Shown here in pieces: positions 8,330 through 18,423 of a DNA stretch of 64,000 bases. The DNA lies in assembly GCF_009601705.1 (NCBI RefSeq), contig NZ_CP045687.1, positions 1,276,630 to 1,340,629 of the forward strand, given 5' to 3'. The notes under the pieces were generated by a model, which searched no databases, was not told where the DNA came from, and saw nothing but the letters and a program-made list of their open reading frames with translations. The first letter of the stretch is position 1. The number at the start of each line of letters is the position of its first letter. The position numbers were made by a program, and so were the translations under genes. Origin of the DNA: Sulfolobus sp. E5-1-F. GTDB lineage: Archaea; Thermoproteota; Thermoprotei_A; Sulfolobales; Sulfolobaceae.

Positions 8330-8385
8330 ATTGCTCAGCCGAAGGGCTATCGTCACAGATCGGCTGAAACACGGTTCATCACGCT
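8330..8385 (-). ncRNA. C/D box guide sRNA candidate
   Basis: On the minus strand the order is C box GTGATGA (8376-8382), a 12-base spacer, D' variant CCGA, 3 bases, C' variant GTGACGA, an 11-base spacer and D box CTGA (8335-8338). Short GC arms flank it. Spacers of 11-12 bases between boxes are typical of archaeal box C/D sRNAs, and overlap with a gene's 3' end is common in Sulfolobus: here the C box contains the tldE stop codon. It would guide 2'-O-methylation of rRNA or tRNA through the two spacers; I could not identify targets. The sequence can also fold as an 8-bp hairpin (TCAGCCGA/TCGGCTGA), which is the main alternative. Confidence 0.62.
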
Positions 8386-9608
8386 AGACTTAACCTAACG
8401 TCCTTGACTAAAGCGTATGGGTAAACCCCTTGCATTGGGGCATCCCACCATCTTACAGAATATCTCTCTTTAGATAACTCTACTATATTCTTTAAAATCT
8501 TCTTTAAATTATCGGCTATCCTCACCCTACCCACTACTCCAACAGGATTACCGTTCTTATAAACCACGGTAGCATCTCTAGCTACGGTTGAGAAATCGCC
8601 CTCAGCATAGTTTTGGAATCTAGTATACCATACATTGTTTATGAAAACTACGTTACCGGATAGCAGTGATTCAAAACTAGTATCACCCTCCTTAACCTCT
8701 AAATTCCACGCTGTTGGATATATCCATCCTGCATTTCCAGTACTAGGTGATTTAAAGACAGTTGATAGTTCATTATTTAGTAAAGGAGTTGTAAATACAC
8801 CATTCTCTATTATAGCCTTGTTATAGGTAAACGTACCTTCATCATCGAATCCCCATGAGTTAGGTCTATCCTCCTTAGGAGTATCTAATAATGTAAACTT
8901 ATCTGATCCAGCTTTTTCTCCAGGCTTTAACATCGACATCCCAGACATTATAGCGTAGCCTGAAGCCATCCTCGCAACACCCTCCATTAAATTACCCATC
9001 ACTAAAGGAGAGAGAATTACGTCATATTTACCTTCAGAAATCTCGTATTTACCAGTAATTGATGCCAATTCATTAGCCTTCTTTATACTATCCCTAATTT
9101 GAGAGGGAGAGAAATTAGTTGACGAAAAAGCCCATTGCCCACTATGTTCCTTATTCTTAACCCTAAAGTAACCACTTATACTCTGATTGTTTTCCGTTCC
9201 GTTAAATCCTTTAGATGTGACCAAGGACCTTTCCACATCATCTATCGATATTATACCGTAAAGGGGATATTCTGAATTTATGAGAGATAAAAGAGGTGAT
9301 AGATCGTCAAATAGTGATAAAATGTTAGTGTTATACCTAACCACTTTGTATTCTCGCTCATTTTTACTCATAATAGGGAAGAAATCTACAGGAGTTAGTT
9401 TAGGTTTCTCATTTAAATCGCTTATCCTACCTAAGAATCCTTGACTATCCTTCTTTAACGCTAAGAAATAGTAACTGTTAGTCATTCTCTGTATTGTAGC
9501 TACCTTACTCTCCACTAGCTTAATGATTATCCTTCTCATCCTTACTTTCAATAGTCCTACTTCCTCTCCCTTTACTTCTTGCACGTATTTTACCATTTCC
9601 TCATTCAT
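8379..9608 (-). CDS. tldE: TldE/PmbA-family protein (inactive partner of TldD)
   Basis: A 409-residue protein of the TldD/PmbA family. The family core is seen in YDVILSPLVMGNLMEGVARMASG and the later LDTPKEDRPNSWGFDDEG segment. It lacks the HExxxH metal site present in the neighbour, as expected for TldE, which forms a heterodimeric protease with TldD. The complex acts in the cytoplasm on short peptides and, in other organisms, on modified peptides. The gene overlaps tldD by 8 bp on the same strand, so translation is coupled. The stop codon lies inside the C box of the sRNA described above. Confidence 0.88.
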   Translation of the reverse strand: MNEEMVKYVQEVKGEEVGLLKVRMRRIIIKLVESKVATIQRMTNSYYFLALKKDSQGFLGRISDLNEKPKLTPVDFFPIMSKNEREYKVVRYNTNILSLFDDLSPLLSLINSEYPLYGIISIDDVERSLVTSKGFNGTENNQSISGYFRVKNKEHSGQWAFSSTNFSPSQIRDSIKKANELASITGKYEISEGKYDVILSPLVMGNLMEGVARMASGYAIMSGMSMLKPGEKAGSDKFTLLDTPKEDRPNSWGFDDEGTFTYNKAIIENGVFTTPLLNNELSTVFKSPSTGNAGWIYPTAWNLEVKEGDTSFESLLSGNVVFINNVWYTRFQNYAEGDFSTVARDATVVYKNGNPVGVVGRVRIADNLKKILKNIVELSKERYSVRWWDAPMQGVYPYALVKDVRLSLA

Positions 9609-10980
9609 TTCCCATCACCTTAATCCTAACATTTCTCAATCTCATATTAGGCCCCCCTAGCCAAACAGGTATGCCTTGATCCGGATCACCCTTACCACAT
9701 GTACCCGGATAGAATACTAAAGTATTGTCGACTGCGTCAACTGCCTTTAACAATTCAGTTGTCTTCCCTTGAAAAACCGGGAAGAGAACTGGATCACCAA
9801 TCTTACCGTTCTTAATCTCATAAGCCTCTAACCCAACATATCGTTGACCTAATCTCATGTCATCAATATTCCACTCCATGTAACTCTTTATATAAACGCC
9901 TTCCTTAACATCTTCTAAAAGTTCATCAAAGGTCATATTACCGGGTTTAAAGAAAGTATTAGACATCCTAATTAAAGGTTCTCTATCAAAGTTTGCAGCC
10001 CTAGCTGAACCATTGCTCTTAACGTTAAATTTACTACTACTAAACCTATTTTGCAAATATTCGTTAACCTTACCATCCTTAATTAAGTATTTAGGCCTAG
10101 CTTCAACACCCTCATCGTCTATTGTATAATAACCACCACTATTCGGTATTGTAGGATCATCTATAACAGTAACGACATCACTACCTATCTTATTATCCTT
10201 CAATTCAGCTAGATAACTTAAACCAGCCTGAGCGAATTCCCTACCTAAAACCCTATCAGCCTCGAATGGATGCCCAACAGATTCGTGAGCCATTATACCA
10301 GTTAACATATTACTCAAAACCACATCAGTAGTCCTCTCACCAAAGCTCTTACCCTTAGCCAAGACCTCAGTAACAGACCTAACTTTATCCACTATAACCT
10401 CATTTAAATTCATTCTATCTAACACTTCTAATCCACCACTTCCTCCAAGTTCATAAAACGCAGTAGCTGTCCTATTGTTTTCGTTAAGGACTAAACTCAT
10501 TCCTACGTAAAGCCTAGGAACCCTTCCAACTATACGCGAACCGTTAACTATGATCTCCTTCTCTTCAACACTCTCGTCATAGAAAAATGAAACGCTCTTA
10601 AGTGAACGAAAATCTTTCACAGCTTCATATAGGTTCTTGAAGAAGCTTATCTTCTCATCAATTGACATGAGATCAAAAGGTTTGCTCTCTTTAACCTCAT
10701 AACTACCCTCCTTAGGTTCAGTATTATCAAAACCCCCCTCCCACCCCTCTATCTTATACTCCTTATTATTACCATTGAGTAAATCATTCAGATTATTTGA
10801 TGAAACGAAATATAGTACACCATCGTTGAAATACCTAACTGAATAGCCATCATCTCTAAACCTAAACGATCCCATCAATCTACCATTAAGAAAAGACATC
10901 CCAAACGTCGACACAACATGCCTCCTAACTTCCACGTAACGGTATCTGAACCTATCGTAAAGAGATTCCAGATCAGCCAT
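9601..10980 (-). CDS. tldD: TldD metalloprotease
   Basis: The catalytic half of the TldD/TldE protease. The zinc motif is MAHESVGHPFEAD (HExxxH), followed by the conserved downstream GSDVVTVIDDPT and DDEGV segments and GPNMRLRNVRI near the end. I use the ATG at 10978-10980 (MADLESLYDRFRYRYVE), giving 459 residues, because the 19 residues upstream of it are hydrophobic and not like the family. It is transcribed before tldE with an 8-bp overlap. A possible 29-codon gene and a hypothetical regulator-like gene precede it on the same strand. Confidence 0.9.
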   Translation of the reverse strand: MADLESLYDRFRYRYVEVRRHVVSTFGMSFLNGRLMGSFRFRDDGYSVRYFNDGVLYFVSSNNLNDLLNGNNKEYKIEGWEGGFDNTEPKEGSYEVKESKPFDLMSIDEKISFFKNLYEAVKDFRSLKSVSFFYDESVEEKEIIVNGSRIVGRVPRLYVGMSLVLNENNRTATAFYELGGSGGLEVLDRMNLNEVIVDKVRSVTEVLAKGKSFGERTTDVVLSNMLTGIMAHESVGHPFEADRVLGREFAQAGLSYLAELKDNKIGSDVVTVIDDPTIPNSGGYYTIDDEGVEARPKYLIKDGKVNEYLQNRFSSSKFNVKSNGSARAANFDREPLIRMSNTFFKPGNMTFDELLEDVKEGVYIKSYMEWNIDDMRLGQRYVGLEAYEIKNGKIGDPVLFPVFQGKTTELLKAVDAVDNTLVFYPGTCGKGDPDQGIPVWLGGPNMRLRNVRIKVMGNE

Positions 10981-11046
10981 AGTTATGATATAATTTAGTT
11001 GAATAAAAAAGTTGCCAAACTTTAACTTCATCTTCACATTAATACT

Positions 11047-11136
11047 TTATCTTATTTCTCCTTTTTTCTCTTTGAAAGACCAAGGTTTTCCCTCAACAGT
11101 GTCGTAAATACGTGACTTAACGCTATTTTTAGACAC
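11047..11136 (-). CDS. Possible 29-residue micro-protein
   Basis: A GTG at 11134-11136 lies inside the last codons of the upstream gene, in another frame, preceded by GGAAAA. It opens a 29-codon frame with a protein-like, highly charged composition (KSRIYDTVEGKPWSFKEKK) ending at TAA 11047-11049. The overlap resembles translational coupling seen in archaeal operons. It may be a genuine small protein between the hypothetical gene and tldD, or chance; no homologue is known to me. Confidence 0.33.
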   Translation of the reverse strand: MSKNSVKSRIYDTVEGKPWSFKEKKGEIR

Positions 11137-12193
11137 TTTTCCTTTGTTCCAACAACCTATTTAATTCTTTCTCGAAGTTTTCCTTTAACTCACGCAAAGT
11201 TATAGACCACTTATTTTCTTTTGTAAAGTGCTCATAAGGTATGGAATACGTTCTGACGAAATCCCTCAAAGGCGTAATAGGGTGAACGTAAACATCATAT
11301 GAAAAGTGATATGCTGAGGATAATTTGTTGACAAACCCCAAGATATCAAGCAACATGTGCCTCTGACCAACAATAAAAGCGTATATTTTATCATTATGCA
11401 AATAAGACACCCTTAAGAGAGTTACAATCCTACTCAACTCCCTAACAATTTCATCATTAACGTCATTAACGATCAACGAAATCCTAAAATCAAGTTTACC
11501 CAAATAAGTGTAAAAAGCGTCAACCAAACCCCTACCAACAACGTGATTAAAGTAATGATAAATAACCTCATCCACTGAAACACCTAAAGACTTAGCAATC
11601 TCATCCCACGAGCTTAAGGGATCTTCTTGTTTCTTTCCCAACGCGTAAATATCAACCCAATCTGGACTAAAACCATCACTCAAATCCGGCAACTGAAAAG
11701 GCTCCCTAGGCTTATCCAAAATAGCCCTTTCAAACATTAAACTCTCAAAATTAAATGCTGAGTAATCAACAGGGTAAATTTCCCTCTTGTATTCTAGATA
11801 AGTCTCGTAATCCTTAACCAGTTCACTCTCACTCATCTTCTCCAAAATCTGAACAAAATCCCACCTACCCCTAGGAAACACCACATCTAGAACTATTGTA
11901 TCACTAGTCAAAACGTCCCTCAATGACGCTATTATCATGCCGTCAAAGAGGTAGTAAAAGTCAACGGGTTGTAAAGCTGAATCTTTAGATAACTTAATAG
12001 TAGTATGAAAGAGTGATAATCCTAATGTATGAAATTTAGGGGAAGGGCCGACCAATATTTTAAGTTTAGATAGTACATCTCTGATATTTTCTATACCAGT
12101 TAATTCACGCAATAGGTCGTAATTGTGATCACCAAACCTCTGAACGTAATGTAATAACTTAGCAAGATTCTCTGAATTAATAGAATCAGTCAT
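11129..12193 (-). CDS. Hypothetical protein, possible two-domain transcription regulator
   Basis: 354 residues, not recognised with certainty. The N-terminus (LAKLLHYVQRFGDHNYDLLRELTG) and a central segment (SSWDEIAKSLGVSVDEVIYHYFNHV) look like helix-turn-helix units separated by alpha/beta regions. The second half (FRISLIVND, LLRVSYLHNDKIYAFIV) has the beta-alpha-beta feel of a ligand-binding regulator domain. No membrane segments or catalytic motif are seen. It stands upstream of tldD on the same strand and may be co-transcribed. A DNA-binding role is inferred from the helix-turn-helix pattern only. Confidence 0.6.
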   Translation of the reverse strand: MTDSINSENLAKLLHYVQRFGDHNYDLLRELTGIENIRDVLSKLKILVGPSPKFHTLGLSLFHTTIKLSKDSALQPVDFYYLFDGMIIASLRDVLTSDTIVLDVVFPRGRWDFVQILEKMSESELVKDYETYLEYKREIYPVDYSAFNFESLMFERAILDKPREPFQLPDLSDGFSPDWVDIYALGKKQEDPLSSWDEIAKSLGVSVDEVIYHYFNHVVGRGLVDAFYTYLGKLDFRISLIVNDVNDEIVRELSRIVTLLRVSYLHNDKIYAFIVGQRHMLLDILGFVNKLSSAYHFSYDVYVHPITPLRDFVRTYSIPYEHFTKENKWSITLRELKENFEKELNRLLEQRKSV

Positions 12194-12266
12194 ACTCCAG
12201 TTGATAATAAGTAGTGAGAATACATAAAAATAGTATCTTCAAAATTCTAAAAAGAGTTTAACATAT

Positions 12267-12407
12267 CTAACCAGTACCTGGTAATTTTGATTCTCCAGCA
12301 TGCACTACATGTAGTGCTGCTAGGATCAGTGGTAGAGATGCTGCTGTTATTATTATTGCATACCTTACTACTTGACTTGAAGCCAAGGTGTACATGTTTA
12401 CTTTCAT
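12267..12407 (-). CDS. Small single-span membrane protein (46 residues)
   Basis: A short gene on the minus strand with ATG at 12405-12407 (MKVNMYTLASSQVVRYAII) and stop at 12267-12269. Residues 13-33 form one strong hydrophobic helix (AIIITAASLPLILAAL) followed by a short polar tail (HAGESKLPGTG). A TATA-like GTTTATG on the minus strand at 12430-12436 lies 25-30 bases upstream, fitting a leaderless transcript. An in-frame ATG at 12395 is the alternative start. It resembles accessory subunits of membrane complexes in size and topology, but I do not recognise it. Confidence 0.55.
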   Translation of the reverse strand: MKVNMYTLASSQVVRYAIIITAASLPLILAALHVVHAGESKLPGTG

Positions 12408-12714
12408 TTTTGGTCAATTTCTTCTATCGTAATACGCCCCATAAACATGAGTATTTGAATGAATTAGATTTATTGGAAATTAAGAGTTTGAGCTAAAATC
12501 AACTCAATAAAAAGTTTATACTTTCAATACCTCAGATACGAACAAATATTCCAGGAGATGTCGAGTTATGAGGTGAGTATTACGGAGAACCTTAGTACCT
12601 TATGTGAAAAATTTAAAAAATAATTTTTGTTGTAAAGTCTATATCTTTAATTATTAATTTCGCTTTTTGGAATTTAAATTCTCCTCTTAAGTACACGTTT
12701 TCTTATCTTAATAA
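12408..12714. other. Intergenic stretch, no clear gene
   Basis: Contains the promoter of the small membrane protein and a 21-codon frame (12558-12623, plus strand, MSSYEVSITENL...) preceded by AGGAG and a TATA-like TTTATA around 12512. That frame might be the stump of a truncated gene. The remaining sequence up to 12714 is very AT-rich, with poly-T runs suited to termination of the flanking genes. Confidence 0.35.
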
Positions 12715-13512
12715 TTAAACTCTTATTACTCTTCTCGTCATTGGTATCTCTTTAACTAACTCTATAGCCTTGTTTTCAATAACATCTACCTCATATATTG
12801 CAGAAGTAGAGTAAATAACCTTTCTCTCATCTTTTTTAGCTATTGCTGTTACACCAAATGTAGGTCTTGGTAGCTTAAGACTTACTTTATCCCAACTAAT
12901 CCCATTATCTTTGGAAATTATTAAGGGCTCTTGGCTCATTATATGCCCCACAATTATTCCTCCTAAATTTTCCAATCCGTGAGCGTAACCATTTATGACT
13001 TTATTAAAAATAGTGAGATCTTTAGTTACGTAAATTCCATTTGCCGTAGCTATTAGTAGATTTTCACCATAAGCTAAAAGGTTGTGCATGTCTGCGAAGA
13101 AATCTAATGGCTTTAGTTGACTAATGGACTTCCCTATGAGTAAGTTTCCTTCTTCGACAGTTGCAACTATTTGATCTCTAAATAGTGCGAAATCCGTTAT
13201 GTGTGCTGGACCGTAGGGAAATTCCCAGCCTAATCTTTCTGCTTCTTTAGTTAGGTTTAGTATCTCTTTTACTTTTCCATCTTTGATCTCGTATATCTTA
13301 GGTCCCTCAATTGAAGCGTAAATTGTATTTCCAAACTCCCATAATCTCCAACACCCTTCATTTATTATTACCTCTTTGTAATTGAAAATTACTCCTCTTT
13401 CTGATGAGCAAATATAGGGTAAGATCGCATCGTTAACTTCATAGTCTTCTGTTAATTTCTCCAATTCCTTGTCTAACTTATATAATCCATTGTCAGTTGC
13501 AATCAGATACAT
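12715..13512 (-). CDS. Hypothetical beta-propeller-like protein
   Basis: 265 residues made of short repeating beta-rich units such as LIATDNGLYKLDKEL, TIYASIEGPKIYEI, LLIATANGIYVTKDL, PLIISKDNGISWDKV and KVIYSTSAIYEVDV. The SKDNGISWDKV unit resembles a BNR/sialidase-type Asp-box (S-x-D-x-G-x-T-W), and the repetition suggests a six- or seven-bladed propeller. There is no signal peptide. It might be a sensor or scaffold; there is no evidence for an enzyme. It is a single gene, with the START-like gene reading away from it upstream. Confidence 0.65.
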   Translation of the reverse strand: MYLIATDNGLYKLDKELEKLTEDYEVNDAILPYICSSERGVIFNYKEVIINEGCWRLWEFGNTIYASIEGPKIYEIKDGKVKEILNLTKEAERLGWEFPYGPAHITDFALFRDQIVATVEEGNLLIGKSISQLKPLDFFADMHNLLAYGENLLIATANGIYVTKDLTIFNKVINGYAHGLENLGGIIVGHIMSQEPLIISKDNGISWDKVSLKLPRPTFGVTAIAKKDERKVIYSTSAIYEVDVIENKAIELVKEIPMTRRVIRV

Positions 13513-13651
13513 AATATCATTTACGATTGGAGGTTTAAAATCATTATTAATTATTATTATAATAACAAGGAATTCAGATAGAAGACGGATAATGACGAGT
13601 GATTTAATTATTAAAAAATGTTTTTATCCTTGAGCGAGATTAATTGCAATA

Positions 13652-14065
13652 ATGATAGAGTTCTTAATTGAGAAGAGCTTCAATATGCCAGAGGATATAG
13701 TATGGCAAATAGTCAAGGACGTAAATTCCATTCCAAACTACTGGAGGGGTGTTAGGGAGTTAAAAGTTAAGCAAGTAGATAAGAACGTTTATGAAGGGAA
13801 AATAAGGTTTGCGTTTCCCTCTTCGGGTAAAGTTAGGATAATCGTCAATGATGATGAAAGGACGTTAACCTTTGAGTATGTTGAAGGGCCGATAAGGGGA
13901 TATAATAAGGTGAAAGTCTCTAAAGGTAAGATCTCTTCTGAATGGAAGGTTACCATGAGCGGTCTTTTGAAGCTAACAGAGGGTTGGAGTAGAGATCACT
14001 TCATGGAAGGTACTGAGCATGCATTGGAAAGGATATTAAATGCATCCCTTAATGTCTCTCCTTAA
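13652..14065 (+). CDS. SRPBCC (START/polyketide cyclase-like) protein
   Basis: 137 residues matching the helix-grip fold: an N-terminal strand and helix (FLIEKSFNMPEDIVWQIVKDVNSIPNYWRG), alternating beta strands (VRIIVNDDERTLTFEYV), and a long C-terminal helix (HFMEGTEHALERILNA). Proteins of this fold bind hydrophobic ligands or act as aromatase/cyclases; no substrate can be assigned. A TATA-like GTTTTTATC about 28 bases before the ATG suggests a leaderless transcript. The deiminase-like gene follows 34 bp downstream on the same strand. Confidence 0.72.
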   Translation: MIEFLIEKSFNMPEDIVWQIVKDVNSIPNYWRGVRELKVKQVDKNVYEGKIRFAFPSSGKVRIIVNDDERTLTFEYVEGPIRGYNKVKVSKGKISSEWKVTMSGLLKLTEGWSRDHFMEGTEHALERILNASLNVSP

Positions 14066-14099
14066 TTTTATTTAGATTAACGCCGATTTTATTCTAATA

Positions 14100-15122
14100 A
14101 TGTTTGCTGAGTGGGGAAAGCTTAGAGCTGTAGGAATGCATAAGCCTGGCTTGGAGGTAATGTTTGGTCTTCTAGATCCCTCGTCCTTCCTTTATGAGAG
14201 ACGATTCAATTGGAGTAAGGCAAGGAGAGAACACGATAACCTTAGAAGAGCGTTAAAAGAAGAAGGAGTTAAAATATATAGACTTAGACAAACAATTGCG
14301 AACAAGATTAGAAAGAATAGTAAATTTAGGGAGAAGGTGATAGAAAAAGTTGGAATTAATAGTGATGATCCCGAGTTCCTTGTAGAGTTGTTGATCTTAA
14401 GACCGATTCTTAGTTATGAAAAGAGTGAGAAAGGTGTACAGTTAGAGGTTAAACTGACTAACCCTCTTTCTAATCTTTACTTCATGAGAGATCAGCAGAT
14501 TACTACAGAAAAGGGAATAATAATGGGGAGGATGGCTACACATCAGAGAGAGAAGGAAGTTGAGGTTATGAAGTTGTTTTGGGAGGCGTTAAATATGGAA
14601 TATAAGGAGATAAGTAGAGGTAAACTTGAGGGTGGAGATTTCTTTCCAATGGGTGATTTTAGCTTAATAGGTGTTGGGGTTAGAAGTAATCTAGAGGGTG
14701 TAAGTGAGCTGTTTAAGATTTTGAATGGTGAGATAGGCATAGTAGATTGGAATAGGGAAGAGTTTATCCATTTGGATACTTTCTTCAACGTTGGATCTTC
14801 CAGTTCGGTAGTTAGTGTTAGGAGTTTGATGGAGGAGAGTGTGGTTGTAGTTTATTACGATGGGAAGGCTATAAGGAAGACAACACTATATGAGTACGTG
14901 GTTAAGGAGAAGGGATTTAATTTGATTGAAGTGAGTGTGGGTGAGGCTAAGAATTACATAACTAATTTTTTGACTGCAGATGACGGTAAGATTTTATCGC
15001 CTAAAAATCCCGCAAATAGAAAGCTTGAAAAAGAGTATGATGTAATAGAGGTTGAGGTTTCAAATTTGACTGGTGGTGCTGGTGGTATTCATTGTATGAC
15101 GGCTGTGATAGAGAGGAGCTAG
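14100..15122 (+). CDS. Arginine deiminase/amidinotransferase-family protein
   Basis: 340 residues of the guanidino-modifying superfamily. The expected catalytic set is visible: MRDQ in the N-terminal half, LEGGDFFPMGD (substrate Asp), EEFIHLDTFFNVG (catalytic His) and the terminal GGAGGIHCMTAVIER (nucleophilic Cys). These are the hallmarks of arginine deiminase-like enzymes, which hydrolyse a guanidine to citrulline-type product plus ammonia. Length and motif order fit archaeal deiminase-like proteins better than bacterial ADI (about 410 residues). The exact substrate (arginine, methylated arginine, agmatine) is not decided by sequence. Its stop overlaps the convergent transporter gene by 4 bp. 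Confidence 0.82.
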   Translation: MFAEWGKLRAVGMHKPGLEVMFGLLDPSSFLYERRFNWSKARREHDNLRRALKEEGVKIYRLRQTIANKIRKNSKFREKVIEKVGINSDDPEFLVELLILRPILSYEKSEKGVQLEVKLTNPLSNLYFMRDQQITTEKGIIMGRMATHQREKEVEVMKLFWEALNMEYKEISRGKLEGGDFFPMGDFSLIGVGVRSNLEGVSELFKILNGEIGIVDWNREEFIHLDTFFNVGSSSSVVSVRSLMEESVVVVYYDGKAIRKTTLYEYVVKEKGFNLIEVSVGEAKNYITNFLTADDGKILSPKNPANRKLEKEYDVIEVEVSNLTGGAGGIHCMTAVIERS

Positions 15123-16213
15123 ATCTTCTTCCCCTTGGTTTCTGTAATTAATATTACACTTATGAACGTAACTAGTACGTATGATAATGTGATTAAGAGA
15201 AGCGAAGATTGATTAGTTCTTAGTAACACTGGAGCTAGTGAACCTCCTAATATACTCGCCACTTGGTAGGAAAAATTTGATGCAGTAAACCTATATTTTT
15301 TATCAAATATCTCAGTAAATATTGAGGATTGCGGGGCATATAATGCGGAGTCTGAAACTGACATTAGTATTTCCCCTGGAAGTAAATTTCTTGTTAGCAC
15401 GATACCGGCTGTCATCATTAATATTAACCCAATGATTATTACCTTCCTCCTTCCAACTAGGTCACTTAAGTAGCCAAATAATGGAATTAGGAAAAGTTGG
15501 AAAGAAATTGAGATTATCACTATTAACGAGAGAAAGGAAATTGAGGATGATTTTGTAAAAATATAGGAGGTAAAAATATAGAAATTCGCACTTTCACTAA
15601 TTTTAATTCCTATTGATTTTAATATGTTGGCCCAATCGTGCCTTATTGCTTCTAATAATGGTTGTGTTTTACTTCTAGCCACTTTTTGTGTAGATACGTC
15701 CCTGACTAGTAATAATGAGAGAAGTGATAGGAAGGTTACTGCAAGAAATGAGTAAGGCCAATAAATTACGTAATAATTTATTACTAGAATTGTGAGTGAA
15801 GATAGTATAATGCCAATTGGGACTGATAGTTGTAATAAACTTGTTATAAACCCTCTAAATTTATGCTCAGAATACACTTCTATAATAATAGTACTAGCTC
15901 CGCCCCATTCTCCACCTAAACTAAGACCTTGCAAAAGTCTGGAAATAATTAGGGGATAGATATTATTAGGTATCAACACTATTATGGATGAAATCGCTAA
16001 CGTAACATCAGTTAGGATTAATGCAACCCTTCTATTTACTCTATCTCCTATATACCCAAATATTATACTCCCTAACATTCTGGCTATAAAACCCAAAACG
16101 AAAATTATTGAGCCAATTACAACATTAAATTCTATAAAAGAAAGCTGAGAAAATAAAAAGAAGGCATACCATTGGGAAATTGTTAAGAGTATACTTCCTA
16201 CTAAAGTCCTCAT
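15119..16213 (-). CDS. MFS transporter, metabolite:H+ symporter-like
   Basis: 364 residues with about 11-12 membrane helices. Motif A appears as GYIGDRVNRRVALI after helix 2, and LLQGLSLGGEWGGAS is typical of the metabolite:H+ symporter/sugar-porter group; a second motif A-like FGYLSDLVGRRKVIII marks the second half. It is short for that family (usually about 430), because loops and termini are trimmed. The ATG follows the trpB2 stop by three bases, with AAGGAG in the end of trpB2 as ribosome binding site, so the two form an operon. Transport of an aromatic or carboxylic metabolite is a reasonable guess from that linkage. Confidence 0.82.
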   Translation of the reverse strand: MRTLVGSILLTISQWYAFFLFSQLSFIEFNVVIGSIIFVLGFIARMLGSIIFGYIGDRVNRRVALILTDVTLAISSIIVLIPNNIYPLIISRLLQGLSLGGEWGGASTIIIEVYSEHKFRGFITSLLQLSVPIGIILSSLTILVINYYVIYWPYSFLAVTFLSLLSLLLVRDVSTQKVARSKTQPLLEAIRHDWANILKSIGIKISESANFYIFTSYIFTKSSSISFLSLIVIISISFQLFLIPLFGYLSDLVGRRKVIIIGLILMMTAGIVLTRNLLPGEILMSVSDSALYAPQSSIFTEIFDKKYRFTASNFSYQVASILGGSLAPVLLRTNQSSLLLITLSYVLVTFISVILITETKGKKI

Positions 16214-16216
16214 TTT

Positions 16217-17545
<1,329 letters not shown>

Positions 17546-17595
17546 TTAATTCTAAACGATAAATTTAAAAGGTTTCAATGAGAAAGAAGATTATA

Positions 17596-18423
17596 ATGTA
17601 TGTCATCGAGGTAAATAACGTATGGAAAGCTTATGGTAAGATTATTGCAAATGAGGATATTACGATGAGAGTTAAAGAGGGAGAAATTGTAGCGTTATTA
17701 GGACCGAATGGTGCGGGGAAAACTACTCTTGTTAAGCAAATTTACGGCGAGTTAAATCCGACCAAGGGTGAAATAAGAGTTCTAGGCAGAAAACCAACTG
17801 ATAGACATGTTAAGAAATTCTTAGGAGTAATTCCACAAGAGTGCGAGCCTTATGGTGATCTAACAGTATGGGATAATATATACTACATGGGGAGATTAAA
17901 GGGAGTTTCTAAGGATGAAATTAAGAAGAGAGGAGAGGAATTATTGGAAAGATTGGATTTGAAAAGTAAAAGAAACACTCTGGCTAGGGATCTATCTGGG
18001 GGTTTAAAGAGGAGAACTCTAATCGCAATGGCTTTGATAAACAATCCTAAACTCCTAATACTTGATGAGCCGACTACTGGATTAGACCCTGAAGCTAGGA
18101 GAGAAGTGTGGGAAATATTGCTTAACATGAGGAAAGAGGGTCAGAGTATGCTACTTACTACCCACTATTTAGATGAGGCTGAGAGACTAGCCGACAAGAT
18201 ATATTTTTTAAGCAGGAAGATTATAGTCGAGGGAACACCTACGCAAATAAAGGAGAAATTCGCAGATTGGTACGAAGTAACCGATTATACTAACGGTAAA
18301 GTGTATAGGGTAAAGGGAGAGGAGGAACTCAAGAAAATCGTAATGTCGATTAACGGCAAATTTGAAGTTAGAATGCCAAGTTTGGAGGAAATATATCTTC
18401 AGGTAATGAAAGATGTTGAGTGA
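17596..18423 (+). CDS. ABC transporter ATP-binding protein
   Basis: A DrrA/CcmA-type ABC ATPase. Walker A is LLGPNGAGKTTL, the Q-loop is GVIPQECE, the signature is LSGGLKRRTLI, Walker B is LLILDEPTTGLDPEARRE, and the H-loop is LLTTHYLDEAE. The C-terminal 70 residues form the small extra domain of the DrrA group. I use the ATG at 17596 (MYVIEVNNVWKAYGK, 275 residues): a TATA box (TTTAAAAG, 17562-17569) lies about 30 bases before it, but only 14 before the ATG at 17578. The permease gene overlaps its end by 11 bp, forming a two-gene exporter. Confidence 0.92.
   Translation: MYVIEVNNVWKAYGKIIANEDITMRVKEGEIVALLGPNGAGKTTLVKQIYGELNPTKGEIRVLGRKPTDRHVKKFLGVIPQECEPYGDLTVWDNIYYMGRLKGVSKDEIKKRGEELLERLDLKSKRNTLARDLSGGLKRRTLIAMALINNPKLLILDEPTTGLDPEARREVWEILLNMRKEGQSMLLTTHYLDEAERLADKIYFLSRKIIVEGTPTQIKEKFADWYEVTDYTNGKVYRVKGEEELKKIVMSINGKFEVRMPSLEEIYLQVMKDVE

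Noticed and set aside
17578..17595. Start of the ABC ATPase at the first ATG (17578)
   Set aside because: The TATA box would be only about 14 bases away; the ATG at 17596 fits leaderless spacing and the family N-terminus.
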